This document shows, piece by piece, positions 24,235 through 32,666 of a DNA stretch of 60,690 bases (position 1 is its first letter; each line of letters begins with the position of its first letter). Source of the stretch: Bacteroidales bacterium. GTDB taxonomy: Bacteria; Bacteroidota; Bacteroidia; Bacteroidales; F082. The stretch covers positions 1 to 60,690 of the forward strand of contig JALNZT010000030.1 of NCBI GenBank assembly GCA_023229135.1, written 5' to 3'. A model generated the notes under the pieces. It searched no databases, was not told where the DNA came from, and saw only the letters and a list, made by a program, of their open reading frames with translations. Both the position numbers and the translations under genes were made by a program.

Positions 24235-24570
24235 ATGTCAGCCGATCAACGTATTTCCCTCAATACCCTTGATACCATTCATCTGGTAAACCTTGATGAT
24301 ATTTTATACTGCAAATGCGATAACAGCTCCACAACTTTTTGTCTTGTAAACGGGAAATCTATTCAGGTTTCGCGCAGCATAAAAGAGATAGAATCGCAAC
24401 TGGCAGGAGCCGATTTTATCCGGTCGCACCAGTCTTACTTAGTCAATATGAGGCATATAGTAGCAATTAGAAAAGCCAAAAGCTATTCCATTGTGTTGTC
24501 AGACAACACCCAAATTCCTACTTCCACACGCAAACGCAAAGAAATACTACAAATTCTAACAGAAAAATAG
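24235..24570 (+). CDS. Stand-alone LytTR DNA-binding protein
   Basis: The 111-residue product is a single LytTR domain with no receiver: IHLVNLDDILYCKCDNSSTT, SRSIKEIESQL, FIRSHQSYLVNMRHI, IPTSTRKRKEIL. It aligns through its whole length with the C-terminal half of the regulator 104 bases upstream (shared HQSYLVN, CK.DNS.TTF), so it is probably a partial duplicate. Without a phosphorylation domain it may be constitutive or compete for the same sites. Same strand as the kinase-regulator pair. Confidence 0.9.
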   Translation: MSADQRISLNTLDTIHLVNLDDILYCKCDNSSTTFCLVNGKSIQVSRSIKEIESQLAGADFIRSHQSYLVNMRHIVAIRKAKSYSIVLSDNTQIPTSTRKRKEILQILTEK

Positions 24571-24630
24571 CGAATTCAAGATGAAGTATAACACATACAA
24601 ATTTGAATGCTAATACATTGAAAAGCAGTT

Positions 24631-24638
24631 TACTTTTG
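24631..24638 (+). promoter_or_regulatory. -7 promoter element of the lipoprotein gene
   Basis: TACTTTTG matches TAnnTTTG and lies 70 bases before the start of the lipoprotein gene. No TTG stands at the exact -33 distance, so this is a partial match only. Confidence 0.4.
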
Positions 24639-24707
24639 CCTCGGAAACTGCAAATAAACAATTTTTTGAAATATATAACCCTAATCAAATAACAAAACTA
24701 TTTCTCT

Positions 24708-25187
24708 ATGAAAAAATTAAACTTTAAAATGGCCCTTATTTTGAGTGCAATCGTACTTATTTTGGGATCTTGTAGCAAAAAAAGTGACGACAATCCAACA
24801 CTACCAGGCCAACTTGGCGGTAGCTTTGAACTGGTGATTAATGATATAGAAATCGCTAATGAAACCACAGAAGACGTTGGCATGCTTGACGATTTAATTA
24901 GTATAGGAAACGATGCAGGCTTAGGTATATTGGTTGCAAAAGTGCCGCGAACTGTTGGCGGTGTTACCAATATTGGCGATGGTGATGAGGAGGGTTCAGT
25001 TACTATTTCGGGTGTGAATCTTTTGAATACTGATGGCTCCGCAGAAGTGTATATTTCGGTTAGTGGCACTATAACCCGTGTTTCGGCTACCAAAGTGAGC
25101 TTTCAGGGTACTTGCAATAGTTTTGGAACGACAGGAGTTTATAGTTTTAGTGGCTATGCAGAATCTGAAGCTTTTAAAATTATTTAG
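24708..25187 (+). CDS. Small lipoprotein of unknown function
   Basis: The 159-residue product has signal peptide MKKLNFKMALILSAIVLILG and a lipobox ending in SC, followed by KKSDDNPT, a polar linker that in Bacteroidota lipoproteins can act in surface export. The mature part is Gly/Thr/Ser-rich and beta-strand-like (GSVTISGVNLLNTDGSAEVY, GTITRVSATKVSFQGTC). I do not recognise a family. Its stop codon lies inside the left end of repeat element B. It may be controlled by the upstream LytTR system. Confidence 0.75.
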   Translation: MKKLNFKMALILSAIVLILGSCSKKSDDNPTLPGQLGGSFELVINDIEIANETTEDVGMLDDLISIGNDAGLGILVAKVPRTVGGVTNIGDGDEEGSVTISGVNLLNTDGSAEVYISVSGTITRVSATKVSFQGTCNSFGTTGVYSFSGYAESEAFKII

Positions 25188-25375
25188 TGTCGGAAAGAAA
25201 ACGCTTATTTTTTCAGGCTTTGATAAGAAAAGGCCAAAGACAAGGCTTTTGTCCCGCTGTGGCGGGATGAAATCAAGGAGTCTCGTCTTTGCTTGCTTTG
25301 AAAAAGCAATGACGAGATGACTGTTTCAAAAACGAGAATAACGCAGTATTTGGCCTTTTCTTGCAAAGACTATTT
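25184..25375. repeat. Inverted-repeat element, copy B (covarying family)
   Basis: It starts TTAGTGTCGGAAAGAAAACG, overlapping the stop codon of the lipoprotein gene. AAGAAAAGGCCAAA (25225-25238) is inverted as TTTGGCCTTTTCTT (25349-25362). Inner hairpins include CCCGC..GCGGG and TCTCGTC..GACGAGA around TTGCTTTGAAAAAGCAA. Compared with copy A, the arm changes from ATGTCAA to AGGCCAA and the opposite arm changes to match, so pairing is kept. Confidence 0.65.
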
Positions 25376-25432
25376 AGTATATTTATTGCTTCACCAATTA
25401 AACAATTATTATAAAACCTCAAAGTTTGTATC

Positions 25433-25933
25433 ATGAAAAATTTACTTAGATCAGTTGTAATTGCTGTAATAGTTTTTGCAGCAAGCCATGCTAACGCGCA
25501 AATAAGCGCAGGAGCAGGTGTTGTTTTCGGGAGCGATATCAATAATATCGGCTTCAGCATCAACGGCAAATATGCCTTTAACGAAACATGGGCAGCAGCA
25601 CCTTCATTCACGTTCTTCCTTAAAAAAGACAATGTTTCCTGGTCAGTTTTAGACCTGGATGCCAATTATCAAATTACCACTATCGATAATGTGGGCGGGC
25701 TATATGCCATTGGTGGACTAAACATGACCTTTTGGAAAGTTGACTTTGGTAAAGCGTTTGAAGACTTCTTTGGCAGTGATGCAACTTCCACAGGCTCTGA
25801 TGTTGGCGTAAACCTCGGCATAGGCCTTGATGTGCCGCTAACCGAACAACTGGTGCTGGCACCCGAAGCCAAGTACACATTTGGCGGAGCGAACTTTTTC
25901 CGCATAGGTGTAAAGCTTCTATACGCTTTTTAG
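25433..25933 (+). CDS. Small outer-membrane beta-barrel-like protein
   Basis: The 166-residue product has signal peptide MKNLLRSVVIAVIVFAASHANA, then alternating strands (GAGVVFGSDINNIGFSINGKY, NFTWAAAPSFTFFL-like, VGVNLGIGLDVPLTEQLVLA) and a terminal FFRIGVKLLYAF ending in Phe, as barrel proteins do. The size fits an eight-stranded OmpX/OmpW-like barrel. Substrate and role are unknown. It stands alone on the plus strand after repeat element B. Confidence 0.75.
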   Translation: MKNLLRSVVIAVIVFAASHANAQISAGAGVVFGSDINNIGFSINGKYAFNETWAAAPSFTFFLKKDNVSWSVLDLDANYQITTIDNVGGLYAIGGLNMTFWKVDFGKAFEDFFGSDATSTGSDVGVNLGIGLDVPLTEQLVLAPEAKYTFGGANFFRIGVKLLYAF

Positions 25934-26365
25934 CCAACCATATTTTTTTCTCATATTCAATGCCATCAATCTTAGGATTGGTGGTGTTTTTTTTGATTGG
26001 TGCTTTCAAAAGCAATTCAATCAATGGTTGATGCAATGGATTTTCTATCTTTGTGCACTGATTTTTACATGGTTTTTTAATGATTGATTTGTAACTATCA
26101 CAAAGCTTGAAAAGCGATTTGGACAAATTGGAACGGCTATGGGAAAGCTCGATTTTTCATTGCTAAGTATTTTTCTGGTTGTAACTTTTGTTGCCATTTA
26201 TTCAGTTGATCTATCGCATTAGAAGCTTTCGAAAACATAAAGAGGACTGTTAAAAACCTACTTATCTATTAAGTTTGTTAAAAACTAATGGCTAATTTAG
26301 AATAAATCTAAATAAAAACTTCAATTTTTTGATTTATATTTGAAGCGAACCAAAAAATTAATAAA
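25934..26365. other. 432-base spacer with a candidate promoter for the first exoprotein
   Basis: No gene is evident; all frames are broken. TATATTTG at 26335-26342 is a perfect -7 consensus match 24 bases before the ATG at 26366. The last 18 bases before the ATG (from AACCAAAAAATTAATAAA) are repeated in front of the second exoprotein gene. Confidence 0.55.
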
Positions 26366-27168
26366 ATGAAACCACTTAATTCCCTTCCTAAAGTTATCAG
26401 TTGTTTTTTTGCGATTTTTTTAATCTCGATATCTCTATACGGTCAAGGTGCTAATGATAGAGTACTCGTTGGAAATATCGATCGTGATTTTAACGATGAA
26501 GTGATTTTTTTTAATCGCTCATACTCAGGTGCAAGTATTCGAGCGATAGATCTTGTTTCTGGAGCTAGTGATACCTGGATTGGTTATGATAGCCGATTTG
26601 CAAGCTTTATACAGGAGGAAGATTTTGTTGGCATTGGTGATGTAAACGGAAACGGTCAGGATGAATTGATACTTGTAGATTATACCGATAATAATGGGGT
26701 TGCTGTGCTAGTAGTTGATTTGATTGACGGAAGTACGATAAAGCAAATCTCTAACACTTATTTTAATGGTTGGAAAGATGATGGGGACAGCTGTTTTGTA
26801 GCAGATGTTAATAAAGATGGTCGTGCAGATTTAGTGTTAATAAATATGTCAGGAACTGATGGGTTTCTACGAGTCATGGATTTGACAACAGGCATGCCTT
26901 TAAAAACAATATACTATTCTCAGGTAAGTCCAAGTTTGAACGGTTGGCTTGATGTTAGAGATAAGATGTACATGGGTAATGTTGGTGGCAGTTCATCAAT
27001 GGATTTGGTTTTAGTAAACACAGCCTATTCATCCGGAGCGATTCGAGCAATAGACATCATGACAGGCACCTCTGTAAGTTGGGTCAGCCATGGAGCATTT
27101 GGAGGCTTGATGGATGAGAGTGATAGGATTTTATTTGGTGATGTAGATGGTGATGGATTTGATGATCT
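26348..27168 (+). repeat. 821-bp direct duplication, copy 1 (5' half of exoprotein gene 1)
   Basis: It runs without indels alongside 29521-30341, starting in the 5' leader at AACCAAAAAATT and ending after GATGATCT. I count only scattered substitutions, mostly silent. Beyond the end point the two genes share only the repeat style. Confidence 0.9.
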
Positions 27169-29467
27169 AGTGTTTATCAATACTAATTATACTGGCCTGG
27201 CAATTAAGTCAATAAGTATTAATGATAACAGAACAATTTCAGAATTATATCATGGTGATTTTAATGGGTGGATAGATGCATGTGATAGAGTGTTTCTGAA
27301 TGATGTAAATGGAGATAATAAAAAAGATTTGGTTTTTGTTAACACTTCGTATAATAGTGGAGCCATTAGAGCAATAGATTTAATTGAAGGCAGTAACCTT
27401 TCATGGATTTTACATTCAGATTTTAATGGTTGGATGGATGAAGGTGATAAAATGTTCATGACAAAAGTCAGCTATCTTAATCCTTATAAGGAATCATTAT
27501 GTTTTATAAATACTACTATTAGTAGTGGGGCTATTCGTGTTATTGACCTTATCTCGAACTCAAATGTTTTGTGGTTATCACACAGTGATGTTTTTCCTAG
27601 TTTACATGGCTGGTTAGATGGTTCTGACAGTCATTCGAATTTATGTATAGATGGATCATCCCCAAATAGCTGGGTTGACCCTTTCGTTAAGCTTGACGAA
27701 AACGGAAAGTTTAGGTTATTTGGATCTAGTTTCTATCCCAAAGTATTGAACTATACTGTTAACGTTACAACGGATAGTTCTGGTGTTTTTTGGCTTAATC
27801 CCAATAGAAGTTATTATCCAAATAAGCCAGACGGAGTGCCTTCTAACAAGGAAGATGGATTGTTTGCTATTAATGAAGATTTGTCAATAATAGCAAGCAT
27901 GGGGTTTAATACTGTGAGAGTTTGCATGGGTACCCTTGCATCAGGAGACTCCGTCATCTCTGACACTAATGTTTATATGCATTATAGAATGCTGAGTGAT
28001 GGTGCTCATGCGAAAATAAGTCATGATGATTTAGACTTTCGTATCCCTTTTGGTTTTGTAGATGAGATTCTTGACTTAGCAAAACAAAACGGAATGCGAG
28101 TGATTTTGCTTGCTGGTGGTGGCTTTTGTAGTGGTCCTTTGGAAAGTGAAAACTATGCTATCTATTTAGCGCAATTAGCTGATCATGTAAAAAATAATCC
28201 AACACTTCTTGCATTTGATTTGGTAAATGAACCATCACGCAGTGATGCAAATAAATATCTTACTCAAAGTAAATGTCAGAATGCATCAACTGTAAATATG
28301 TGGTGTAACACTATTCGTCAGAGTAATCCGAACCATCTAATAACAATTGGATTATTTAATCACAGAGATGTTATATTTAAGTATGATCATAGTTTAATGG
28401 ACGTAGATTTTATATCCATACATGATTATGCTTATGATACTAACTTTGAATATAATGAAGAGCTACAGCGTAACTTTTATTGGTTACACAACAACCTTGA
28501 TAAACCTTGGATTATTGGTGAAACAGGAGCAGAAGCTTTTGACTTTGATCCTGATTGCACTACATCAAATGACTCTATATGGAATCATGATGGGGGTACT
28601 ATTGGTGAGATAGGGCATAGAGAAGAAGCTCAGCAACGATTTGCTCATAGTGTTTTCAGGAGTAGTACTAATTGCGGTTCGGTTGGATTCTCTTGGTGGG
28701 CCTACCATGACAGTCAAGAAGGATATTATTTTGGATTGGTCTCAAATTGTATGGAGAAAATCAAAGTTGCTGCTCAGGAATTTAGCATAGATGGTTTAGA
28801 TTTAGAGTGTACAGATTGCAATTATCCAGGCGATCAAGTATATTTTAATCAACGTCCTATTAGCGAAAGAGAAACTTATGTTTATGGTAAAGTGTTGAAT
28901 GAAAAGGGTGAAGCTGTTAAAGATGCAGTAATTAGGCTTTATTGCTGTATCCCTTATATAGATTCAGTAACCAATGAGACTAAATGTGATGATTATTCAT
29001 ATTATACTTTTGCAGACAGTAATGGTTTTTATACAGGAATTTTACCAATTCATGACTCGGTTGATTCGTATTTGTATCAAGTTAGCTTTCCAAGGATGAA
29101 AAATGAATCAAATTGGAAATTTATTTCATCCGATACAATTGAAATTGTTTTGCCAATGGAAAATATGAATTGTAAGGCATATAAGCCTTCTAAGATAAAA
29201 ACGAAAGATTTTATTCAAGTAGAAGCACCAATAAACAATCATAATAGATTTATTGTAGACTATATTAATGGAAATATAGTTGTGAAATTGAGTGATCCCC
29301 AAGATGTTGATGTGGTTGAAATTTATAACGTTAATGGGGCTATTGTTGACCGTGTTACAAATGTTTCTGGCTTTAATAAAATATCTATTAATAGTGGCGG
29401 CATCTATGTAGTTAGTCTTATTTATAACAATGGAAATCGACAATACAAGAAAATTGCTTGCTATTAA
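26366..29467 (+). CDS. Secreted FG-GAP-like/GH5-like modular exoprotein with T9SS tail
   Basis: The 1033-residue product has signal peptide VISCFFAIFLISISLYGQ. Residues ~28-430 are six or seven FG-GAP/VCBS-style blades with the Ca-binding-like pattern GDVDGDGFDDLVFIN and GAIRAIDL. Residues ~450-800 form a GH5-type TIM barrel: IASMGFNTVRVCMG, NGMRVILLAGGG, acid/base Glu in LAFDLVNEPS (~623), HDYAYDT, and nucleophile Glu in WIIGETGAEAF (~718). Then a carboxypeptidase-regulatory-like beta domain (YVYGKVLNEKGEAVKDAVI) and a T9SS C-terminal domain (VVEIYNVNGAIVDRV). Both catalytic Glu are present, so glycanase activity is plausible. AT-rich relative to flanking genes. Confidence 0.85.
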   Translation: MKPLNSLPKVISCFFAIFLISISLYGQGANDRVLVGNIDRDFNDEVIFFNRSYSGASIRAIDLVSGASDTWIGYDSRFASFIQEEDFVGIGDVNGNGQDELILVDYTDNNGVAVLVVDLIDGSTIKQISNTYFNGWKDDGDSCFVADVNKDGRADLVLINMSGTDGFLRVMDLTTGMPLKTIYYSQVSPSLNGWLDVRDKMYMGNVGGSSSMDLVLVNTAYSSGAIRAIDIMTGTSVSWVSHGAFGGLMDESDRILFGDVDGDGFDDLVFINTNYTGLAIKSISINDNRTISELYHGDFNGWIDACDRVFLNDVNGDNKKDLVFVNTSYNSGAIRAIDLIEGSNLSWILHSDFNGWMDEGDKMFMTKVSYLNPYKESLCFINTTISSGAIRVIDLISNSNVLWLSHSDVFPSLHGWLDGSDSHSNLCIDGSSPNSWVDPFVKLDENGKFRLFGSSFYPKVLNYTVNVTTDSSGVFWLNPNRSYYPNKPDGVPSNKEDGLFAINEDLSIIASMGFNTVRVCMGTLASGDSVISDTNVYMHYRMLSDGAHAKISHDDLDFRIPFGFVDEILDLAKQNGMRVILLAGGGFCSGPLESENYAIYLAQLADHVKNNPTLLAFDLVNEPSRSDANKYLTQSKCQNASTVNMWCNTIRQSNPNHLITIGLFNHRDVIFKYDHSLMDVDFISIHDYAYDTNFEYNEELQRNFYWLHNNLDKPWIIGETGAEAFDFDPDCTTSNDSIWNHDGGTIGEIGHREEAQQRFAHSVFRSSTNCGSVGFSWWAYHDSQEGYYFGLVSNCMEKIKVAAQEFSIDGLDLECTDCNYPGDQVYFNQRPISERETYVYGKVLNEKGEAVKDAVIRLYCCIPYIDSVTNETKCDDYSYYTFADSNGFYTGILPIHDSVDSYLYQVSFPRMKNESNWKFISSDTIEIVLPMENMNCKAYKPSKIKTKDFIQVEAPINNHNRFIVDYINGNIVVKLSDPQDVDVVEIYNVNGAIVDRVTNVSGFNKISINSGGIYVVSLIYNNGNRQYKKIACY

Positions 29468-29520
29468 ATTTCTAAGGGATTTATAATTCTAATTGCATAG
29501 GATTACTGAGTTAGTGATAT

Positions 29521-30341
29521 AACCAAAAAATTAATAAAATGAAACCACTTAATTCCCTTCCTAAAGTTATCAGTTGTTTTTTTGCGATTTTTTTAATCTC
29601 GATATCTCTATACGGTCAAGGTGCTAATGATAGAGTGCTCGTAGGAAATATCGATAGTGATTTTAACGATGAAGTGATTTTTTTTAATCGCTCTTCCTCA
29701 GGTGCAAGTATTCGAGCCATAGATCTTGTTTCTGGAGCTAGTGATACCTGGATTGGTTATGATAACCGATTTGCTAACTTTATACAGGAGGAAGATTTTG
29801 TTGGCATTGGTGATGTAAACGGAAATGGCCAGGATGATTTGATACTTGTCGATTATACCGATAATAATGGGATTGCTGTGCTAGTAGTTGATTTGATTGA
29901 CGGAAGTACGATAAAGCAAATCTCTAACACTTATTTTAATGGTTGGAAAGATGATGGGGACAGCTGTTTTGTAGCAGATGTTAATAAAGATGGTCGTGCA
30001 GATTTAGTGTTAATAAATATGTCAGGAACTGATGGGTTTCTACGAGTCATGGATTTGACAACAGGCATGCCATTAAAAACAATATACTATTCTCAGGTAA
30101 GTCCAAGTTTGAACGGTTGGCTTGATGCTGGAGATAAGATGTTCATAGGTAATGTTGGTGGCAGTTCATCAATGGATTTGGTTTTAGTAAACACAGCCTA
30201 TTCATCCGGAGCGATTCGAGCAATAGACATCATGACAGGCACTTCTATAAGGTGGATCAGCCATGGAGCATTTGGAGGCTTGATGGATGAGAGTGATAGG
30301 ATTTTATTTGGTGATGTAGATGGTGATGGATTTGATGATCT
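29521..30341 (+). repeat. 821-bp direct duplication, copy 2 (5' half of exoprotein gene 2)
   Basis: Partner of 26348-27168. It contains the same 18-base leader, signal peptide and first four blades. The near identity with no length change points to recent duplication or gene conversion. Confidence 0.9.
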
Positions 30342-32610
30342 TGTTTTTGTGAATAGTGATTACAATGATACAGTTAACCCCATGATAATGGTCTATAATA
30401 TTAATAAAGTTGAGTTTGAAACTGATTTCAATATGGATTCAGAGATGAACTCATTTTATCGCAATGGTTTTTTTCGTGCTTGGGTTGATCCTTGTGATAA
30501 AGCTTTTTTGCTGGATGTTGACTTAAGTGGCACGTTGGAATTAGTTTTAGTAAACATTGCCAAGAGTTCAGAAGCAATTCGAGTGATCGATTTAAATAAT
30601 AAAGGGAGTAATATCGTAAATTCTGCATTAAATGGAAATGGATGGTTTGATTATGCAGATTTGTGCTTTACGGCTAAATATAATAGCAGTAGTGGACTAT
30701 CAATGATTAATACTAACATGAAGGATGGGTTTTTAAGATCAATTAATCTCCATGATGGATCAAACGTTCTTTGGTGTGATTATGGAAGTGTGTATCCTTC
30801 AATGAATGGCTGGCTTGATGGCATTAATCAGTATTCTTTAAACTGTGATGGAATATGTGTCTTCAATGAAAATATTGTTTATGATTCTATTCACGTGGCA
30901 AATGGGAATTATCTTAGAAAGAATAAGCCCTTTTCACGCCAACTATTTCCAAGAGACGAAAAAAATATGTGCTTTGTTCCTATTTCTGGTTATTTTACAG
31001 GTAATAGCAGCAGGGTGAAGTTTAAAATAGACATTACTAGTTATAATGAAGTCAAGATGATTGATCATGGTACAGAATTTTATTATGCAAGTATAGACAT
31101 GGATGGGCATTTTAAAATTGATATACCTATTGAGGCAGGATTGTTTGAATATGATTTCTACTATTATCTTGAGGAAGGTGGTAAAGAAATCCCTATTGCA
31201 GATGATGTTGTTTGTGGTGATGTTTTCTTGGTTACAGGTCAATCTAATGCTGTTGCAGAACCAAGTGATGAGAGTGCGACGCATACAATAGATATTCTAT
31301 ATGGAGATGCTGGAATTGAAAATAATTTTTATGGCAGGTTTCTTAGATCGTATAGGGAATTTGGAATAATAGAAAACTCTGACTGGTTTTATTCTAAAGT
31401 TTCACTTGTAGGTGTTTGGGGGTTAAAAATGCAATATGAAATTACGAAGTCAAATAAGGTTCCAACATGTGTAATAAATGGTGCAGTTGGAGGTACGTCT
31501 ATTGACAAACACATACCTAACATAAGCGATCCGTATTATTCCAGTGATACTAGTTTTCTATTGGGTAGTTTAATTCTAAGGAATACTTATGCAGGTTATG
31601 CCGGATGTAATACTGCGATTTTATTATATAACGGTGAATCGGAAGTTAAGATGGGCGCATCATTTATCGATGAATTTGAGCCATTGTATAATAGTTTAAA
31701 TAATCACTTTCCTAATACACCAATTTATTTAACTCAAATATCTTCCTATGATTATGCGGATGAAGTGGATATATTGAAAGTTAGTGAAGGTCAAAGAGTT
31801 GCGCGGGACATTTTTAATTTAGGCGTAATGACATCTAACGGTATAGGAAATAAAGATACTGCAACCGGACAGCATATACATTTTACTGCTGAGTCCTATG
31901 TTGAGCTGGGTAGGAGATATTCCAATTTGCTGAATTTCGAGTTATATAGATCAAATATTTATACAAGATTAAATTTTTACCCACCGGACATAAATATTGT
32001 TTATAGGGAAAATAATTCTTTAGTTTTGGAGTTCGATCAAATACTTGATCAATCGTTAAGTGATGACTTGAATACTGTATACAGAGTAATCAAGTTCAAT
32101 GATAATTATAGTTCTTATGATTGCAATGACATATATATTGATGGTAAGAAGTTAGTGATTATGTTTAATTCAGATGTTTTTCAACACATGAATACAATTA
32201 GCTATGCAGGAAAACTTCCTCAGGGTGAATATGATTTAAAGTGTTATTTGCGAAATTCAAATGGTGTTGCAGCCTATACATTCAATAAATTTCCAATACA
32301 ATATAAAGAGGAGAAATCAAGCTCAATAATAGAGGTTGTTAGCAATTCTAATAATGAAAGTTCTCAAAGTATCCAATCGATACAGGTCTATCCAAATCCT
32401 GTAGTTGATGCTTTAAACATCAAAATTAATGAATTATCGATTAATGAAAAAATTACTGTTGAGATTTTAAGTCTTGATGGAAACCTCATTGATACAAGAA
32501 CTTGTTTTAATGGAGCTTTGCTTTCTACAGTTAATATCAATTCTGGTTCTTATATACTTATCGTTAATCATGAAGGTAATAGATGGATTGAAAAGTTTAT
32601 TAAGTTTTGA
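29539..32610 (+). CDS. Secreted FG-GAP-like/SASA-esterase-like modular exoprotein with T9SS tail
   Basis: In the 1023-residue product the first ~267 residues are nearly identical to the previous protein. Three more, diverged blades follow to ~430. Then a short beta domain (YFTGNSSRVKFKIDITSYN) precedes a SASA/SGNH-type acetylesterase domain starting DVFLVTGQSNAVAEPSDES (Ser in GQSN, ~568), with CVINGAVGGTSIDKH and TAILLYNGESEVKMG, and a possible late His in GQHIHFTAES. A C-terminal T9SS domain begins VYPNPVVDALNIKI (~950). The family removes acetyl groups from sialic acids or plant glycans; the substrate here is unknown. It forms a tandem pair with the GH5-like protein. Confidence 0.85.
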   Translation: MKPLNSLPKVISCFFAIFLISISLYGQGANDRVLVGNIDSDFNDEVIFFNRSSSGASIRAIDLVSGASDTWIGYDNRFANFIQEEDFVGIGDVNGNGQDDLILVDYTDNNGIAVLVVDLIDGSTIKQISNTYFNGWKDDGDSCFVADVNKDGRADLVLINMSGTDGFLRVMDLTTGMPLKTIYYSQVSPSLNGWLDAGDKMFIGNVGGSSSMDLVLVNTAYSSGAIRAIDIMTGTSIRWISHGAFGGLMDESDRILFGDVDGDGFDDLVFVNSDYNDTVNPMIMVYNINKVEFETDFNMDSEMNSFYRNGFFRAWVDPCDKAFLLDVDLSGTLELVLVNIAKSSEAIRVIDLNNKGSNIVNSALNGNGWFDYADLCFTAKYNSSSGLSMINTNMKDGFLRSINLHDGSNVLWCDYGSVYPSMNGWLDGINQYSLNCDGICVFNENIVYDSIHVANGNYLRKNKPFSRQLFPRDEKNMCFVPISGYFTGNSSRVKFKIDITSYNEVKMIDHGTEFYYASIDMDGHFKIDIPIEAGLFEYDFYYYLEEGGKEIPIADDVVCGDVFLVTGQSNAVAEPSDESATHTIDILYGDAGIENNFYGRFLRSYREFGIIENSDWFYSKVSLVGVWGLKMQYEITKSNKVPTCVINGAVGGTSIDKHIPNISDPYYSSDTSFLLGSLILRNTYAGYAGCNTAILLYNGESEVKMGASFIDEFEPLYNSLNNHFPNTPIYLTQISSYDYADEVDILKVSEGQRVARDIFNLGVMTSNGIGNKDTATGQHIHFTAESYVELGRRYSNLLNFELYRSNIYTRLNFYPPDINIVYRENNSLVLEFDQILDQSLSDDLNTVYRVIKFNDNYSSYDCNDIYIDGKKLVIMFNSDVFQHMNTISYAGKLPQGEYDLKCYLRNSNGVAAYTFNKFPIQYKEEKSSSIIEVVSNSNNESSQSIQSIQVYPNPVVDALNIKINELSINEKITVEILSLDGNLIDTRTCFNGALLSTVNINSGSYILIVNHEGNRWIEKFIKF

Positions 32611-32666
32611 TTAACTTATTAATGTTTAACACTTTTCTTCCTGAATTTATCCAGCAGCTTTGAGTT

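Noticed and set aside
25934..26365. Decayed gene before the first exoprotein
   Set aside because: All frames are broken by stops within a few tens of codons and no protein similarity could be seen.
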